Source of the DNA: Candidatus Omnitrophota bacterium
Lineage (GTDB): Bacteria > Omnitrophota > Gorgyraeia > Gorgyraeales > Gorgyraeaceae
Assembly (NCBI GenBank): GCA_030691625.1
Contig: JAUYDX010000084.1
Span: 1 to 42,707, forward strand
DNA length: 42,707 bases
Reading direction: 5' to 3'
Below are positions 1 to 7,039 of this stretch, piece by piece. The notes under the pieces were generated by a model. It ran no database searches, was not told the DNA's origin, and saw only the letters and a program-made list of their open reading frames with translations. Position 1 is the stretch's first letter; every line of letters starts with the position of its first letter. The position numbers and the translations under genes are program-made.

Positions 1-612
1 AGGCGGGACGCTTTCGCCCGGTTTTAATTTAAACTTATAAGCGCCGTGAGAAGTGCCTATAGAAATCGCGAGGCTGTCAACGCCGGTCTTTTTTACAAAA
101 TCTTCGACTTCTTCGGGATGAGTGTAATGACTGGCTTCATGGCTTACTTCATCTTCTATGCCTGCCAGAACTCCGAGTTCGCCTTCCACTGTAACATCAT
201 ATTTATGCGCGTATTCGACTACCTTTTTAGTAAGGACTACGTTATCTTCAAATTTATGGCTGGAGCCATCTATCATTACAGAAGAAAATCCAGATTCTAT
301 GCAGGAGACACAAAGCTCATATGTATCGCCGTGGTCCAGATGAAGCGCCACAGGGATATTAGAGCCCGCGGTCTTTATGATCTCCATGGCGCCCATTGCC
401 ATGTGCCTCAATAAAATCTGGTTAGCGTATTTTCTGGCGCCTGAGGAAACCTGCAGTATCACAGGTGATTTTGTCTCGATACAGGCGGTAATGATTGCCT
501 GGAGCTGTTCCATGTTGTTGAAATTATACGCAGGCACAGCGTATTTACCTGCCATTGCCTTTTTAAACATCTCCCTTGTGTTGACAAGCCCTAATTCTTT
601 GTAAGAATGCAT
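1..612 (-). CDS. fba: class II fructose-bisphosphate aldolase (3' end outside window)
   Basis: The product is a zinc-dependent class II aldolase of glycolysis/gluconeogenesis, which interconverts fructose 1,6-bisphosphate with DHAP and glyceraldehyde 3-phosphate. The 204 visible codons start MHSYKELGLVNTREMF. They contain the family hallmark VALHLDHG, whose Asp and His are the catalytic and first zinc positions, then MIDGSSH and VEGELGVLAG, all in the normal order. The reading frame is open to the window edge, so the C-terminal part, including the later zinc His and the phosphate-binding segment, is not visible. The ATG is preceded by AGGAGA at good spacing. A good sigma-70-type promoter lies upstream inside the end of the dus gene, and a palindromic repeat lies in the leader. 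The family assignment is secure. Whether the enzyme prefers fructose or tagatose bisphosphate cannot be told from this fragment. Confidence 0.93.
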   Translation of the reverse strand, partial: MHSYKELGLVNTREMFKKAMAGKYAVPAYNFNNMEQLQAIITACIETKSPVILQVSSGARKYANQILLRHMAMGAMEIIKTAGSNIPVALHLDHGDTYELCVSCIESGFSSVMIDGSSHKFEDNVVLTKKVVEYAHKYDVTVEGELGVLAGIEDEVSHEASHYTHPEEVEDFVKKTGVDSLAISIGTSHGAYKFKLKPGESVPP

Positions 613-633
613 GATCTCTTCTCCTGTCTTCGC

Positions 634-676
634 AACAACTTTACACTTGAAACATTGTTTGTAGTGTAAAGTTGTT
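634..676. repeat. palindromic intergenic repeat, family 1, copy 1 (5' leader of fba)
   Basis: This is an inverted repeat with two 21-base arms around a central T. The outer arms AACAACTTTACACT / AGTGTAAAGTTGTT match perfectly and the inner part has a two-base mismatch. It belongs to a family of nine copies in this window with the plan AACAACTT(T/G)ACA...GACA-N-TGTC...TGT(A/C)AAGTTGTT. Here it lies between the predicted promoter and the Shine-Dalgarno sequence of fba, so it would be transcribed as a hairpin in the leader. Confidence 0.85.
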
Positions 677-695
677 TGGTTTTTTATGTGGCGAT

Positions 696-724
696 ATTAT
701 ACCATTATCTCAAACATAGGTCAA
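696..724 (-). promoter_or_regulatory. predicted sigma-70 promoter for fba
   Basis: Read on the minus strand, TTGACC (719-724) is followed by a 17-base spacer and TATAAT (696-701). The -35 box lies beyond the dus stop codon, inside the 3' end of that gene. This gives fba its own promoter even though dus lies just upstream on the same strand. Confidence 0.7.
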
Positions 725-1681
725 TTTCCTAAAAGATTCTATGATTTCGAGCATGCCTTTTAATGTTTTAACGCGGAATGCATTTTCTCTTAAAGTCCTC
801 ACATTAGGCACGCCTTTAGTGTACCACGCGAAGAATTTATGAAACCTCTTCACGCCATGAGGCTCGTCATAAAAATCAATATAAGAACCAAGGTGCTTTA
901 CCATAATGTCAGCTATTTTACCAATACCGGGTCTTTTGATAATTTTTTTATTTTTTAAAAATGCCTCTGTCTCCTTGAATATCCAGGGGTTCCCGAGAGC
1001 GCCGCGCGCGACCAGTAACCCGTCGCAGCCTGTTTCATCCAGCATTTTTTTCGCGAGGACAGGAGAAAATACATCCCCGCTCCCTATAACAGGTATGTCC
1101 AGGGCTTTTTTAACATTTCTTATGGCTTCGTAATCCACTTCTCCTGCGTAACCCTGGTCCCTGTGCCTTCCGTGGATAAATAAAGCGCTGACGCCTGCGT
1201 CCTGGCTCGCCAGCGCAGCTTCTTTTGCATTTATGGAAGAGCTGTCCCATCCCGTCCTGATTTTTACAGTTACAGGCTTGTCGGAATTATCCACAATAAG
1301 CTTTAACAGTTTATGCAGTTTTTTAGGGTCTTTTAATAAGGCGGCGCCCTCTCCTCGCCTGGCAACTTTTTTCACAGGGCAGGCAGCGTTAAAATCCAGG
1401 ACATCGTATTCATAAGACTTCAGGATATCTATGGCCCTTAATATAAATTCTTCCTCGCACCCGATAATCTGTATACCGAGAGGCCTGTCTTGGGCACTCG
1501 TGGAAAGCATCTTTTTGGTCTTACGCATCTTATAGCTAAGAGACCTGACGTTAATCATTTCTATAAAGGCGAGCTCGCAGCCGAATCTGCGGTTTAAGGC
1601 CCTGAATGGGAAATCGCTTACCCCTGCCATAGGCGCCAGGACCAGATTTGATTTTAATTTTACCCTGCCTATCTTAAGCAT
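710..1681 (-). CDS. dus: tRNA-dihydrouridine synthase (DusB/NifR3 family)
   Basis: This FMN enzyme reduces specific uridines in the tRNA D-loop to dihydrouridine. The 323-residue protein has the FMN-binding N-terminus NLVLAPMAGVSD. The catalytic loop reads DFNAACPVKKV with the general-acid Cys at residue 101; most relatives have GCP here, so Ala before the Cys is a small variation. Further motifs are VKIRTGW, FIHGRHRDQGY (His of the flavin site) and GSGDVFSP with LLVARGALGNPWIF (phosphate-binding end of the TIM barrel). Length is normal for DusB. No Shine-Dalgarno sequence precedes the ATG; a promoter -10 box ends six bases before it, so the mRNA may be leaderless. The gene is divergent from the PAS/HD-GYP gene, with 60 bases between the two start codons. 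Confidence 0.93.
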   Translation of the reverse strand: MLKIGRVKLKSNLVLAPMAGVSDFPFRALNRRFGCELAFIEMINVRSLSYKMRKTKKMLSTSAQDRPLGIQIIGCEEEFILRAIDILKSYEYDVLDFNAACPVKKVARRGEGAALLKDPKKLHKLLKLIVDNSDKPVTVKIRTGWDSSSINAKEAALASQDAGVSALFIHGRHRDQGYAGEVDYEAIRNVKKALDIPVIGSGDVFSPVLAKKMLDETGCDGLLVARGALGNPWIFKETEAFLKNKKIIKRPGIGKIADIMVKHLGSYIDFYDEPHGVKRFHKFFAWYTKGVPNVRTLRENAFRVKTLKGMLEIIESFRKLTYV

Positions 1682-1687
1682 GCGCCT

Positions 1688-1716
1688 ATTTTACCTAAAC
1701 AATTGCTTTTTGGCAA
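1688..1716 (-). promoter_or_regulatory. predicted promoter of dus, placing the start site at the ATG
   Basis: On the minus strand TTGCCA (1711-1716), a 17-base spacer and TAAAAT (1688-1693) precede the ATG at 1681 by only six bases. A start site about seven bases after the -10 box would fall on the initiation codon. No purine-rich ribosome site exists in the six bases between. Confidence 0.6.
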
Positions 1717-1725
1717 ATTATATGG

Positions 1726-1736
1726 TATATTATAAT
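1726..1736 (+). promoter_or_regulatory. predicted -10 region of the PAS/HD-GYP gene
   Basis: Overlapping TATATT (1726-1731) and TATAAT (1731-1736) lie just before the ATG at 1742. TATATT has a weak TTGCTT at 1703-1708 with a 17-base spacer. The bases between -10 and ATG (ATTCCTT-like) contain no ribosome site, again suggesting a leaderless or nearly leaderless message. Confidence 0.45.
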
Positions 1737-1741
1737 TCCTT

Positions 1742-2794
1742 ATGAAAAGTAAAGACTCCTCAGCTAAACGCAAAAGAAAACACAGGTCTATTAAGGAGCT
1801 AAATACCACACTTTCGCTGGAAAGACAGCTTCTCCAGAACCTCCTAGACAATATCCCTGACGCCATATACTTTAAAGACGATAAGAACAGGATAATAAGG
1901 GTAAACCGTTTCTACGCTGAGGGGTTCAAACTCCCCCCTGAAGACATCATAGGTAAAACAGACTTTGACTTCTTCCCCAAGGACCAGGCCCAGAAGATGT
2001 TTGAAGATGACCTCTACGTGCTCAAGACAGGAAAACCGATTATAGGCAAGATAGAGCGGACGCTCCTTCCTAACGGGACATATAACTGCGTCACCACTAC
2101 GAAGATACCCATTAAAAATAAAAAAGGCAAGTCCATCGGCACCCTGGGCGTGACAAGAGATATCACTGCTTACGACAACAGTGAACGCACAAATCTGGAC
2201 ATGATAATAAACTCCCTGAAGGTGCTGGATAAGATACTGGAGACAAAAGATCCGTACACATTCGGCCACACAAGGCGCGTTTCTATGATAGCTGAAAGGA
2301 TAGCCAAGGAACTCAAATGGGATGAAAACAGGGTTTTGGAATTAAAAATGTCAGCTGAACTGCACGATATAGGCAAGATCCTGATACCTCTTGAAATCCT
2401 TAATAAGCCGGGCAAACTCTCTGACCTGGAATATAAAATGGTGCAGGAACACGCGAAGCAGAGTTATGATATGCTAAAGCCGTATTCATTCCCGTCTCAA
2501 CTGCCTGAAGCAATATACCAGCATCACGAAAGGCTTGACGGAAACGGATACCCCAGAGGCCTTATGGGAGACAAGATCCTGCCTGAAGCAAAGATACTCG
2601 CGATATGCGACGTATTGGAATCAATGATATCGCACAGGCCGTACAGACAAGCCCTGGGAATGGACGTGACCCTAAAGGAACTGAAAGAAAACTCCGGAAA
2701 TAAATACGACAGGGAAATCGTAGACGTAGTCCTGCGCATCATAAATGAAAATAACAATAAGCCTTTTTGGTTAAACTCAGACTCTTCTCAGTAG
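1742..2794 (+). CDS. PAS domain - HD-GYP domain protein (putative cyclic-di-GMP phosphodiesterase)
   Basis: A 350-residue cytosolic signalling protein. Residues 1-30 are basic. Residues about 32-145 form a PAS sensor (LLDNIPDAIYFKD, VTRDITA). Residues about 155-345 form an HD-GYP domain with the metal-binding HD pair at 208-209 (AELHDIGK), the HH at 261-262 and the signature GNGYPRGL at 268-274. HD-GYP proteins hydrolyse cyclic-di-GMP (some cGAMP), and the key metal ligands and the GYP motif are intact, so activity is likely. No membrane segment or receiver domain is present, so the signal is probably sensed inside the cell by the PAS domain, whose ligand cannot be read from sequence. The gene starts without a recognisable ribosome site. 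The TtcA-like gene follows 19 bases downstream. Confidence 0.9.
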   Translation: MKSKDSSAKRKRKHRSIKELNTTLSLERQLLQNLLDNIPDAIYFKDDKNRIIRVNRFYAEGFKLPPEDIIGKTDFDFFPKDQAQKMFEDDLYVLKTGKPIIGKIERTLLPNGTYNCVTTTKIPIKNKKGKSIGTLGVTRDITAYDNSERTNLDMIINSLKVLDKILETKDPYTFGHTRRVSMIAERIAKELKWDENRVLELKMSAELHDIGKILIPLEILNKPGKLSDLEYKMVQEHAKQSYDMLKPYSFPSQLPEAIYQHHERLDGNGYPRGLMGDKILPEAKILAICDVLESMISHRPYRQALGMDVTLKELKENSGNKYDREIVDVVLRIINENNNKPFWLNSDSSQ

Positions 2795-2813
2795 CCTCCT
2801 TTTCTTTATTAAA

Positions 2814-3539
2814 ATGAAGCCCCCTGCAATAAATTATTTCCTGAATAAAAAAACCGGCAAGGCCATTCACGACTATCAGATGATAGCCCATAATGACAGG
2901 GTGCTTATCGGCGTGTCAGGCCAGGACAGCCTCGCGCTCGCGAGTATACTGAAATTCCGGCTCACCTACCTCCCTATAAAATACAAATTAGAGGCAGTCC
3001 ACATAGAAATGAGCAGGAAAAATTCCAGGGCAATACAGGGTTTCCTGAAGAAACTCGGCATAAAGTGCCGTATCATAAAAGTGGACTTCAATAAAAACAA
3101 GAAACCTTCGAATAAAACAGAATGCTTCTGGTGTTCGTGGAAAAGGCGCGAGGCGATTTTCAAGCTCGCGGTAAAACTCGGGTGTAAAAAAATAGCCTTT
3201 GGCCATCACCTGGACGACATCCTGGAAACGCTTCTATTAAACATGTTCTACCAGGGCGAGATAAGCATCATGCCTCCGAAATTAAAAATGTTCAAAGGCA
3301 AATTTCATATAATAAGGCCTTTCAGCTACGCTGAAAAAGCCCACATCAAAAAATACGCCGAGGTCAATAATATCCCTCCCATGCCTTACGAATGCCCCCT
3401 GGGAAAAACCACTAATAGAAACCTCATGCGCGAAATCATAAAAAAAGTCAAAAAAACCTCGCCAAAGGCAAAAGAAAACCTTTTTAGAAGCATGACTAAT
3501 ATCCACAAGGATTACCTGCCCATTAAAGGTATCGGATAA
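2814..3539 (+). CDS. TtcA-like tRNA thiolation protein with a shortened PP-loop
   Basis: Belongs to the PP-loop ATPases that adenylate a tRNA base before sulfur insertion. The best match is the TtcA family (2-thiocytidine), on three points: the CxxC pair in ECFWCSWKRREAIF, the GHHLDDILETLLLNMFYQG segment, and a third conserved Cys in ECPLGKTTNRN. The length of 241 residues is in the normal range for compact TtcA/TtuA-type proteins. The ATP-binding loop is odd: relatives have SGGxDS, but here it reads VSGQDSL, one residue shorter, and the DNA leaves no ambiguity. The Asp and Ser are kept, so the protein may still bind ATP, or it may have changed function. The predicted start lacks a Shine-Dalgarno sequence. 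The gene converges on the polyferredoxin gene with a degenerate palindrome between. Confidence 0.75.
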   Translation: MKPPAINYFLNKKTGKAIHDYQMIAHNDRVLIGVSGQDSLALASILKFRLTYLPIKYKLEAVHIEMSRKNSRAIQGFLKKLGIKCRIIKVDFNKNKKPSNKTECFWCSWKRREAIFKLAVKLGCKKIAFGHHLDDILETLLLNMFYQGEISIMPPKLKMFKGKFHIIRPFSYAEKAHIKKYAEVNNIPPMPYECPLGKTTNRNLMREIIKKVKKTSPKAKENLFRSMTNIHKDYLPIKGIG

Positions 3540-3544
3540 AACGC

Positions 3545-3585
3545 GACAACTTGACGCGGAGACATTGTCTCAATGTAAAGTTATT
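3545..3585. repeat. palindromic intergenic repeat, family 1, copy 2 (degenerate)
   Basis: The right arm (TGTCTCAATGTAAAGTT) is identical to copy 5 of the family, while the left arm has diverged and mismatches at several positions. It lies between two convergent genes, 5 bases after the stop of the TtcA-like gene and about 13 bases beyond the stop of the polyferredoxin gene. No T-run follows on either strand, so it is not a standard terminator. Confidence 0.65.
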
Positions 3586-3598
3586 GAAGTGGAAGAGG

Positions 3599-4978
3599 CT
3601 ATGGCTGGACCTTTATTGCCCTTAAAGGCCTGGTAGGGCATTTATTCTGGCAGATCCCGCAGCCTATACATAAAGAGCTGTCTACGTAAGGCTTCTGGAT
3701 TTTTCTGCCCTGGAAAACTTCATCGTATATCTTAACGGCCTTAGTTGGGATAGGGCAATGCTCCTGACATACAATGCACTCCTTATTCTGCGACCACGGA
3801 AGACAGATATCCTTGTCAATATTCGCGGTTCCGAGCTTCTTTTCCTTTTTTGCCTCCAGGCTCAGTTTGGGGATAGCGCCTGTAGGGCATATCCTGCCGC
3901 AAAGATTACAGTTATATTCGCAGTACCCTATTTCAGGCACCAGATGCGGCGTCCATATGCCCGCTATACTCGACTCAAATATGACAGGCTGAAGCCCGTT
4001 AGTGGGGCAAATCCTCATGCAGTTTCCGCATCTAACGCATTTATTTAAAAATTCCCGCTCGTCAGTAACCCCGGGCGGCCTGATAAGCCTTTTCTTAGCG
4101 GCGCCTTCCTTAAACCTGAACCCTGATAATAAAAATGCCGCTCCTATTAAAAATAAAAAATCAGCGCGGGATATGCCGCGTTTCGACTGAGCGTTGGTTT
4201 TTTTTCCTGGCCACGTAAATCTGGTGGCCCGGTCAGGGCAGCTGTACACGCAATCCATGCAAAGAATGCATTCCCCTTTTCTGTAATCCGAATCCTCCTT
4301 TATGGCGGACATCCTGCAGTTGACGCTGCACAGCATGCAATGCGAACATTCATCAACACGGCGTCTCAATAAAGAAAATCTCGCCGCGATAGAGTACACC
4401 GCTCCCATGGGACAGACCACGCGGCACCAGAACCTTTTTGTTATCCCCAGAAGCGCCAGGATAAAAAGAAAAAACCCGAGCGTTATTAAAGAATGCGGGA
4501 AATAATATATCTTTACGCCCAGTATGGATGATTTCAGGCCGCGATAAATATCGTAGAGGGGAGAGTAAAAATTAAGGCTTTTTAAGAGAAAAATAAATAT
4601 CTTATCCAGCGCCAATGTAACAGACGGGATAAGGTTAAGCGAAACGAACCTGGCTGTTATGACCAGCGGGTCAAAGATCCATCTGATCTGTATCCCCAAA
4701 AACGCGAATACAACTATAAGCCCGAGAATATAATATTTTATAACCCTTAAATTTACACCCCTGTTTTTAACCTTTACGCCGCATATATCGATAATAGTTC
4801 CCAGCGGACATACCCACCCGCAGAAAAACCTGCCTATTACAAAAGTCAGGATAAGTATCGCTACGAAAAACAATAGGGGTATATATACGATAGGCCGCAG
4901 GGTTAACCAGAGAAGATAAATAAACGAAAATAAAAAAAACGCCTGACTAGCCCTTCTTAGTATTACTAATTTTTTCAT
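3599..4978 (-). CDS. membrane polyferredoxin (NapH-like N-terminus, NapG/MauM-like C-terminus)
   Basis: A 459-residue membrane-bound iron-sulfur protein, likely passing electrons between a membrane donor and a soluble or exported partner. The N-terminal half has about four to five transmembrane segments and the paired NapH-type motifs GWVCPLG and CRVVCPMG. Next come Cys groups CSHCMLC...C and CILCMDCVYSCP. A basic stretch with ISRADF and a hydrophobic segment follows, resembling an internal version of the NapG export signal. The C-terminal part holds CVRCGNCMRICP, CEYNCNLCGRICP, CIVCQEHCP and CIGCGICQNKCP. I infer about six [4Fe-4S] clusters. The start is the ATG of MKKLVILRR; a TTG 15 bases earlier lies inside a repeat. 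The DUF362 and tatC genes precede it on the same strand. The redox partner is unknown. Confidence 0.82.
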   Translation of the reverse strand: MKKLVILRRASQAFFLFSFIYLLWLTLRPIVYIPLLFFVAILILTFVIGRFFCGWVCPLGTIIDICGVKVKNRGVNLRVIKYYILGLIVVFAFLGIQIRWIFDPLVITARFVSLNLIPSVTLALDKIFIFLLKSLNFYSPLYDIYRGLKSSILGVKIYYFPHSLITLGFFLFILALLGITKRFWCRVVCPMGAVYSIAARFSLLRRRVDECSHCMLCSVNCRMSAIKEDSDYRKGECILCMDCVYSCPDRATRFTWPGKKTNAQSKRGISRADFLFLIGAAFLLSGFRFKEGAAKKRLIRPPGVTDEREFLNKCVRCGNCMRICPTNGLQPVIFESSIAGIWTPHLVPEIGYCEYNCNLCGRICPTGAIPKLSLEAKKEKKLGTANIDKDICLPWSQNKECIVCQEHCPIPTKAVKIYDEVFQGRKIQKPYVDSSLCIGCGICQNKCPTRPLRAIKVQP

Positions 4979-4991
4979 TCTAACCAACCCC

Positions 4992-5026
4992 AACCTCGTA
5001 GGTTGCTGGAGGCAACCTACGAGGTT
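4992..5026. repeat. palindromic intergenic repeat, family 2, copy A
   Basis: A perfect stem of 15 pairs, AACCTCGTAGGTTGC with its complement, around a five-base loop. Seven bases separate it from the stop of the DUF362 gene. On the minus strand it is followed by the conserved tail GGGGTTGGTTA and then the ATG of the polyferredoxin gene. Four copies exist in the window with the same order: stop codon, stem, G-rich tail, next start. Confidence 0.88.
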
Positions 5027-5033
5027 TATATGG

Positions 5034-6011
5034 TCACGCGGTCAAAGTTAGTATATCCGCCTTTGAGATATCAGCATTTCCGAGATTAATCTTCACTGCC
5101 TGGCTTATATAGCCTATAGAAAGCGGATCTCTATCCATTAATTTTGCCGCGTAAGAATCACAGAGCACCGGGTCAGTCCCAGCTATTAGAGTCTTCATGT
5201 CCACAACATCAGCCAGGTTGCCTCCGGTGGGCCCGTATCTCACAAGCGCCCTGTACGCGTCTATTACAGTCAAGTCCGGCTTTATGAAATCCGTGAGATG
5301 CGCGAGTTTTGTAGCTATGTCAAAATGCATAAGCCCCCTGCTTCCGCCGCATACGCCCATGAGATTTTTCATTGAAAGCGTGAGCCCTGTAAGCCCGTGA
5401 CTTTTCAATATCGGGACATTTATAAAAGTGTCGCATTCCAGGGCGTCCCTGTAAATAGGCCATCCCTGCATAGGACTTTCATAATCAAATCCCGCCTTTA
5501 TAAAATTCCAGTCATCTGTAAAATACACATTGGCGCCTTTGTCTCTGGCTATTTTTTCTATGCCGCTATTCTGATAACAGAGCTTAGCGTCATTGCACGT
5601 TATGTCAAAGACATTAACCCTCTTCGCGCCTGACTTAAAACACATATCCACAAGGGCGCCGACAACATAAGGATTGGTATTGGCTGCCTGTTCAGGAGAG
5701 CGGTCCCATCCGATATTCGGCTTTATGACTACGATGCCTCCTTTTTTAACAAATCTTTCCATGCCGCCAATAGCCTCTATGGCTTTTACAGTCATCAGAT
5801 ACGGGTCTTCGCCTTTTGCCACCACTAAATCGTGCAGGGTCTTTACGCTTCTATGCGGCCTCCCTGAAGAAACATCCTCTTTCCCAAGCGCCAGTTTAAA
5901 AAGATAGCTGTTTAAAATCATCCCGCCCAGCCCTATACCGCAAAGCCTGACAAATGCCTTTCTGGAAATTTTTATCCCTGGCAATCTATTAAAGACAGAT
6001 TCTATCCTCAC
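5034..6011 (-). CDS. DUF362 protein with a Tat-like N-terminal signal
   Basis: A 325-residue DUF362 protein; the conserved signs are VVIKPNIGW, NVFDIT, INVPILKSH, LTLSMKNLMGVC and GTDPVLCDSYAAKLMD. DUF362 proteins are usually found with ferredoxin-type modules and their exact reaction is not established. The N-terminus carries ISRKAFVRLCGIGLGGMIL, an Arg-Lys variant of the twin-arginine signal followed by a hydrophobic stretch, so export or membrane anchoring through the Tat system is likely. That fits its four-base overlap with tatC just upstream. The polyferredoxin gene follows after a hairpin repeat. I infer that TatC exports the DUF362 protein and that the polyferredoxin is its electron partner. 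Confidence 0.82.
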   Translation of the reverse strand: MRIESVFNRLPGIKISRKAFVRLCGIGLGGMILNSYLFKLALGKEDVSSGRPHRSVKTLHDLVVAKGEDPYLMTVKAIEAIGGMERFVKKGGIVVIKPNIGWDRSPEQAANTNPYVVGALVDMCFKSGAKRVNVFDITCNDAKLCYQNSGIEKIARDKGANVYFTDDWNFIKAGFDYESPMQGWPIYRDALECDTFINVPILKSHGLTGLTLSMKNLMGVCGGSRGLMHFDIATKLAHLTDFIKPDLTVIDAYRALVRYGPTGGNLADVVDMKTLIAGTDPVLCDSYAAKLMDRDPLSIGYISQAVKINLGNADISKADILTLTA

Positions 6012-6736
6012 TTCTTCCTCCTCTTTTCTATTACAATAGACGCTGCTACGCCTGCCTCGTAAAGCGCGAGCATTGGGACAGCGAATATCAGCATATTCAC
6101 TATATCCTGGGTAGGCGTGATGATGGCTGCTGCTATAAAAATAGCCACCACAGCATATCTGCGGTTTTTCCTGAAAAATATAGAGCTCAGCAAGCCTATC
6201 TGAGACAGAAGCGCCATAATAACAGGTATCTGAAATACCAGCGCTCCTATCAGCAGGAAAGCCCCGGCAAATGAAAAATATTTGCCTATAGTTATCATGG
6301 GAAACGCGGCTTCCCTCGCGAAATTGACAAGGAACTTCAGCGCAAAAGGCAGGGCGAGAAAATAAGAAAACATGACTCCCATGATGGAAAGCGCGAAAGA
6401 AATTATAAGCCAGCTCACTATGGCCTCTCTTTTATCCGGCGATACAGCGGGTATTAAAAAACTGCCTGCCTGGAACAGGATAAACGGCAAAGATATAAAA
6501 AACCCTGCCAGAATAGATATCCTCATATAAGAAGTAAATACCTCGGTAGGCGCCACGAACACAAAACTGTCCATAATGCCCAGCGCGGGCAATCTTAAGA
6601 TATCCGAGATCTTATCAGAAAAGATAAAAGAGACAACCGAGGCTATTGTAAAAAATACAAGGCTCGCTATAATGCGCCGCCGCAATTCTTCCAGATGCTC
6701 TATCACTGTCATTTTGTTAGGGTACATATTATCCAT
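6008..6736 (-). CDS. tatC: Sec-independent protein translocase TatC
   Basis: The core receptor subunit of the twin-arginine translocase, an inner-membrane protein that recognises RR signal peptides of folded, often cofactor-bearing substrates. The 242-residue protein begins with the family signature MTVIEHLEELRRRI, followed by six hydrophobic segments. The periplasmic VFVAPTEVFTSYMRIS region and AIITPTQDIVNMLIFAVPM near the C-terminus are typical. The ATG has AGGAGAAG upstream. No tatA or tatB is present in the window. The coding end overlaps the start of the DUF362 gene by four bases, so the two are translationally coupled. Confidence 0.95.
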   Translation of the reverse strand: MDNMYPNKMTVIEHLEELRRRIIASLVFFTIASVVSFIFSDKISDILRLPALGIMDSFVFVAPTEVFTSYMRISILAGFFISLPFILFQAGSFLIPAVSPDKREAIVSWLIISFALSIMGVMFSYFLALPFALKFLVNFAREAAFPMITIGKYFSFAGAFLLIGALVFQIPVIMALLSQIGLLSSIFFRKNRRYAVVAIFIAAAIITPTQDIVNMLIFAVPMLALYEAGVAASIVIEKRRKK

Positions 6737-6769
6737 CGATCTTCTCCTTTCCCTTCATTGGCACTGGCT

Positions 6770-6798
6770 CTTATACATAAATAGGATACCACTAACAA
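6770..6798 (-). promoter_or_regulatory. predicted promoter of the tatC operon
   Basis: On the minus strand TTGTTA (6793-6798), a 17-base spacer and TATAAG (6770-6775) lie about 35 bases before the tatC ATG, which has a good ribosome site. The match is moderate. Confidence 0.5.
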
Positions 6799-6876
6799 AT
6801 TAAATGGAAAAGCAAATTTTTACGCGCGTCCGGAATTATAGATATGATATAATAAATATTAAACTAGGAGGTGGCT

Positions 6877-7002
6877 ATGGCAGTAAAAAAGGTTGGCGAA
6901 AAATACAGGTGCAATGTGTGCGGAAATGAAGTGACTGTGACAAAGGTTGGCGACGGAGAACTGGTCTGCTGCAACCAGCCGATGGAAAAGATATCCGGCT
7001 GA
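6877..7002 (+). CDS. desulforedoxin-like small iron protein
   Basis: A 41-residue protein matching the desulforedoxin domain. It has CNVCGNE near the start, VGDGELVCC with adjacent Cys residues and NQPMEK near the end, giving the expected Cys-x-x-Cys plus Cys-Cys ligands for one FeS4 centre. In other bacteria this domain is either free (desulforedoxin, a dimeric electron carrier) or the N-terminal part of desulfoferrodoxin (superoxide reductase); the catalytic C-terminal domain is absent here. The start is well supported by TAGGAGGTGGCT before the ATG, and a TATAAT (6848-6853) lies upstream without a clear -35. It converges on the phosphorylase gene, with a palindrome beginning right after its stop codon. 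Confidence 0.88.
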   Translation: MAVKKVGEKYRCNVCGNEVTVTKVGDGELVCCNQPMEKISG

Positions 7003-7039
7003 CAGCTTGACACTTTGACATTGTCAGAGTGTCAAGCTG
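7003..7039. repeat. palindromic intergenic repeat, family 1, copy 3
   Basis: Arms of 18 bases around a single T, paired throughout with one G-T wobble. The outer end has changed from AACAACTT to CAGCTT on one side and correspondingly on the other, so pairing is kept. It begins at the base after the desulforedoxin-like stop and covers the last codons and stop of the convergent phosphorylase gene, so one strand of it is coding. Confidence 0.88.

Noticed and set aside
46-414. 122-codon plus-strand frame at the window start
   Set aside because: It lies opposite the fba gene, whose protein motifs are unmistakable.
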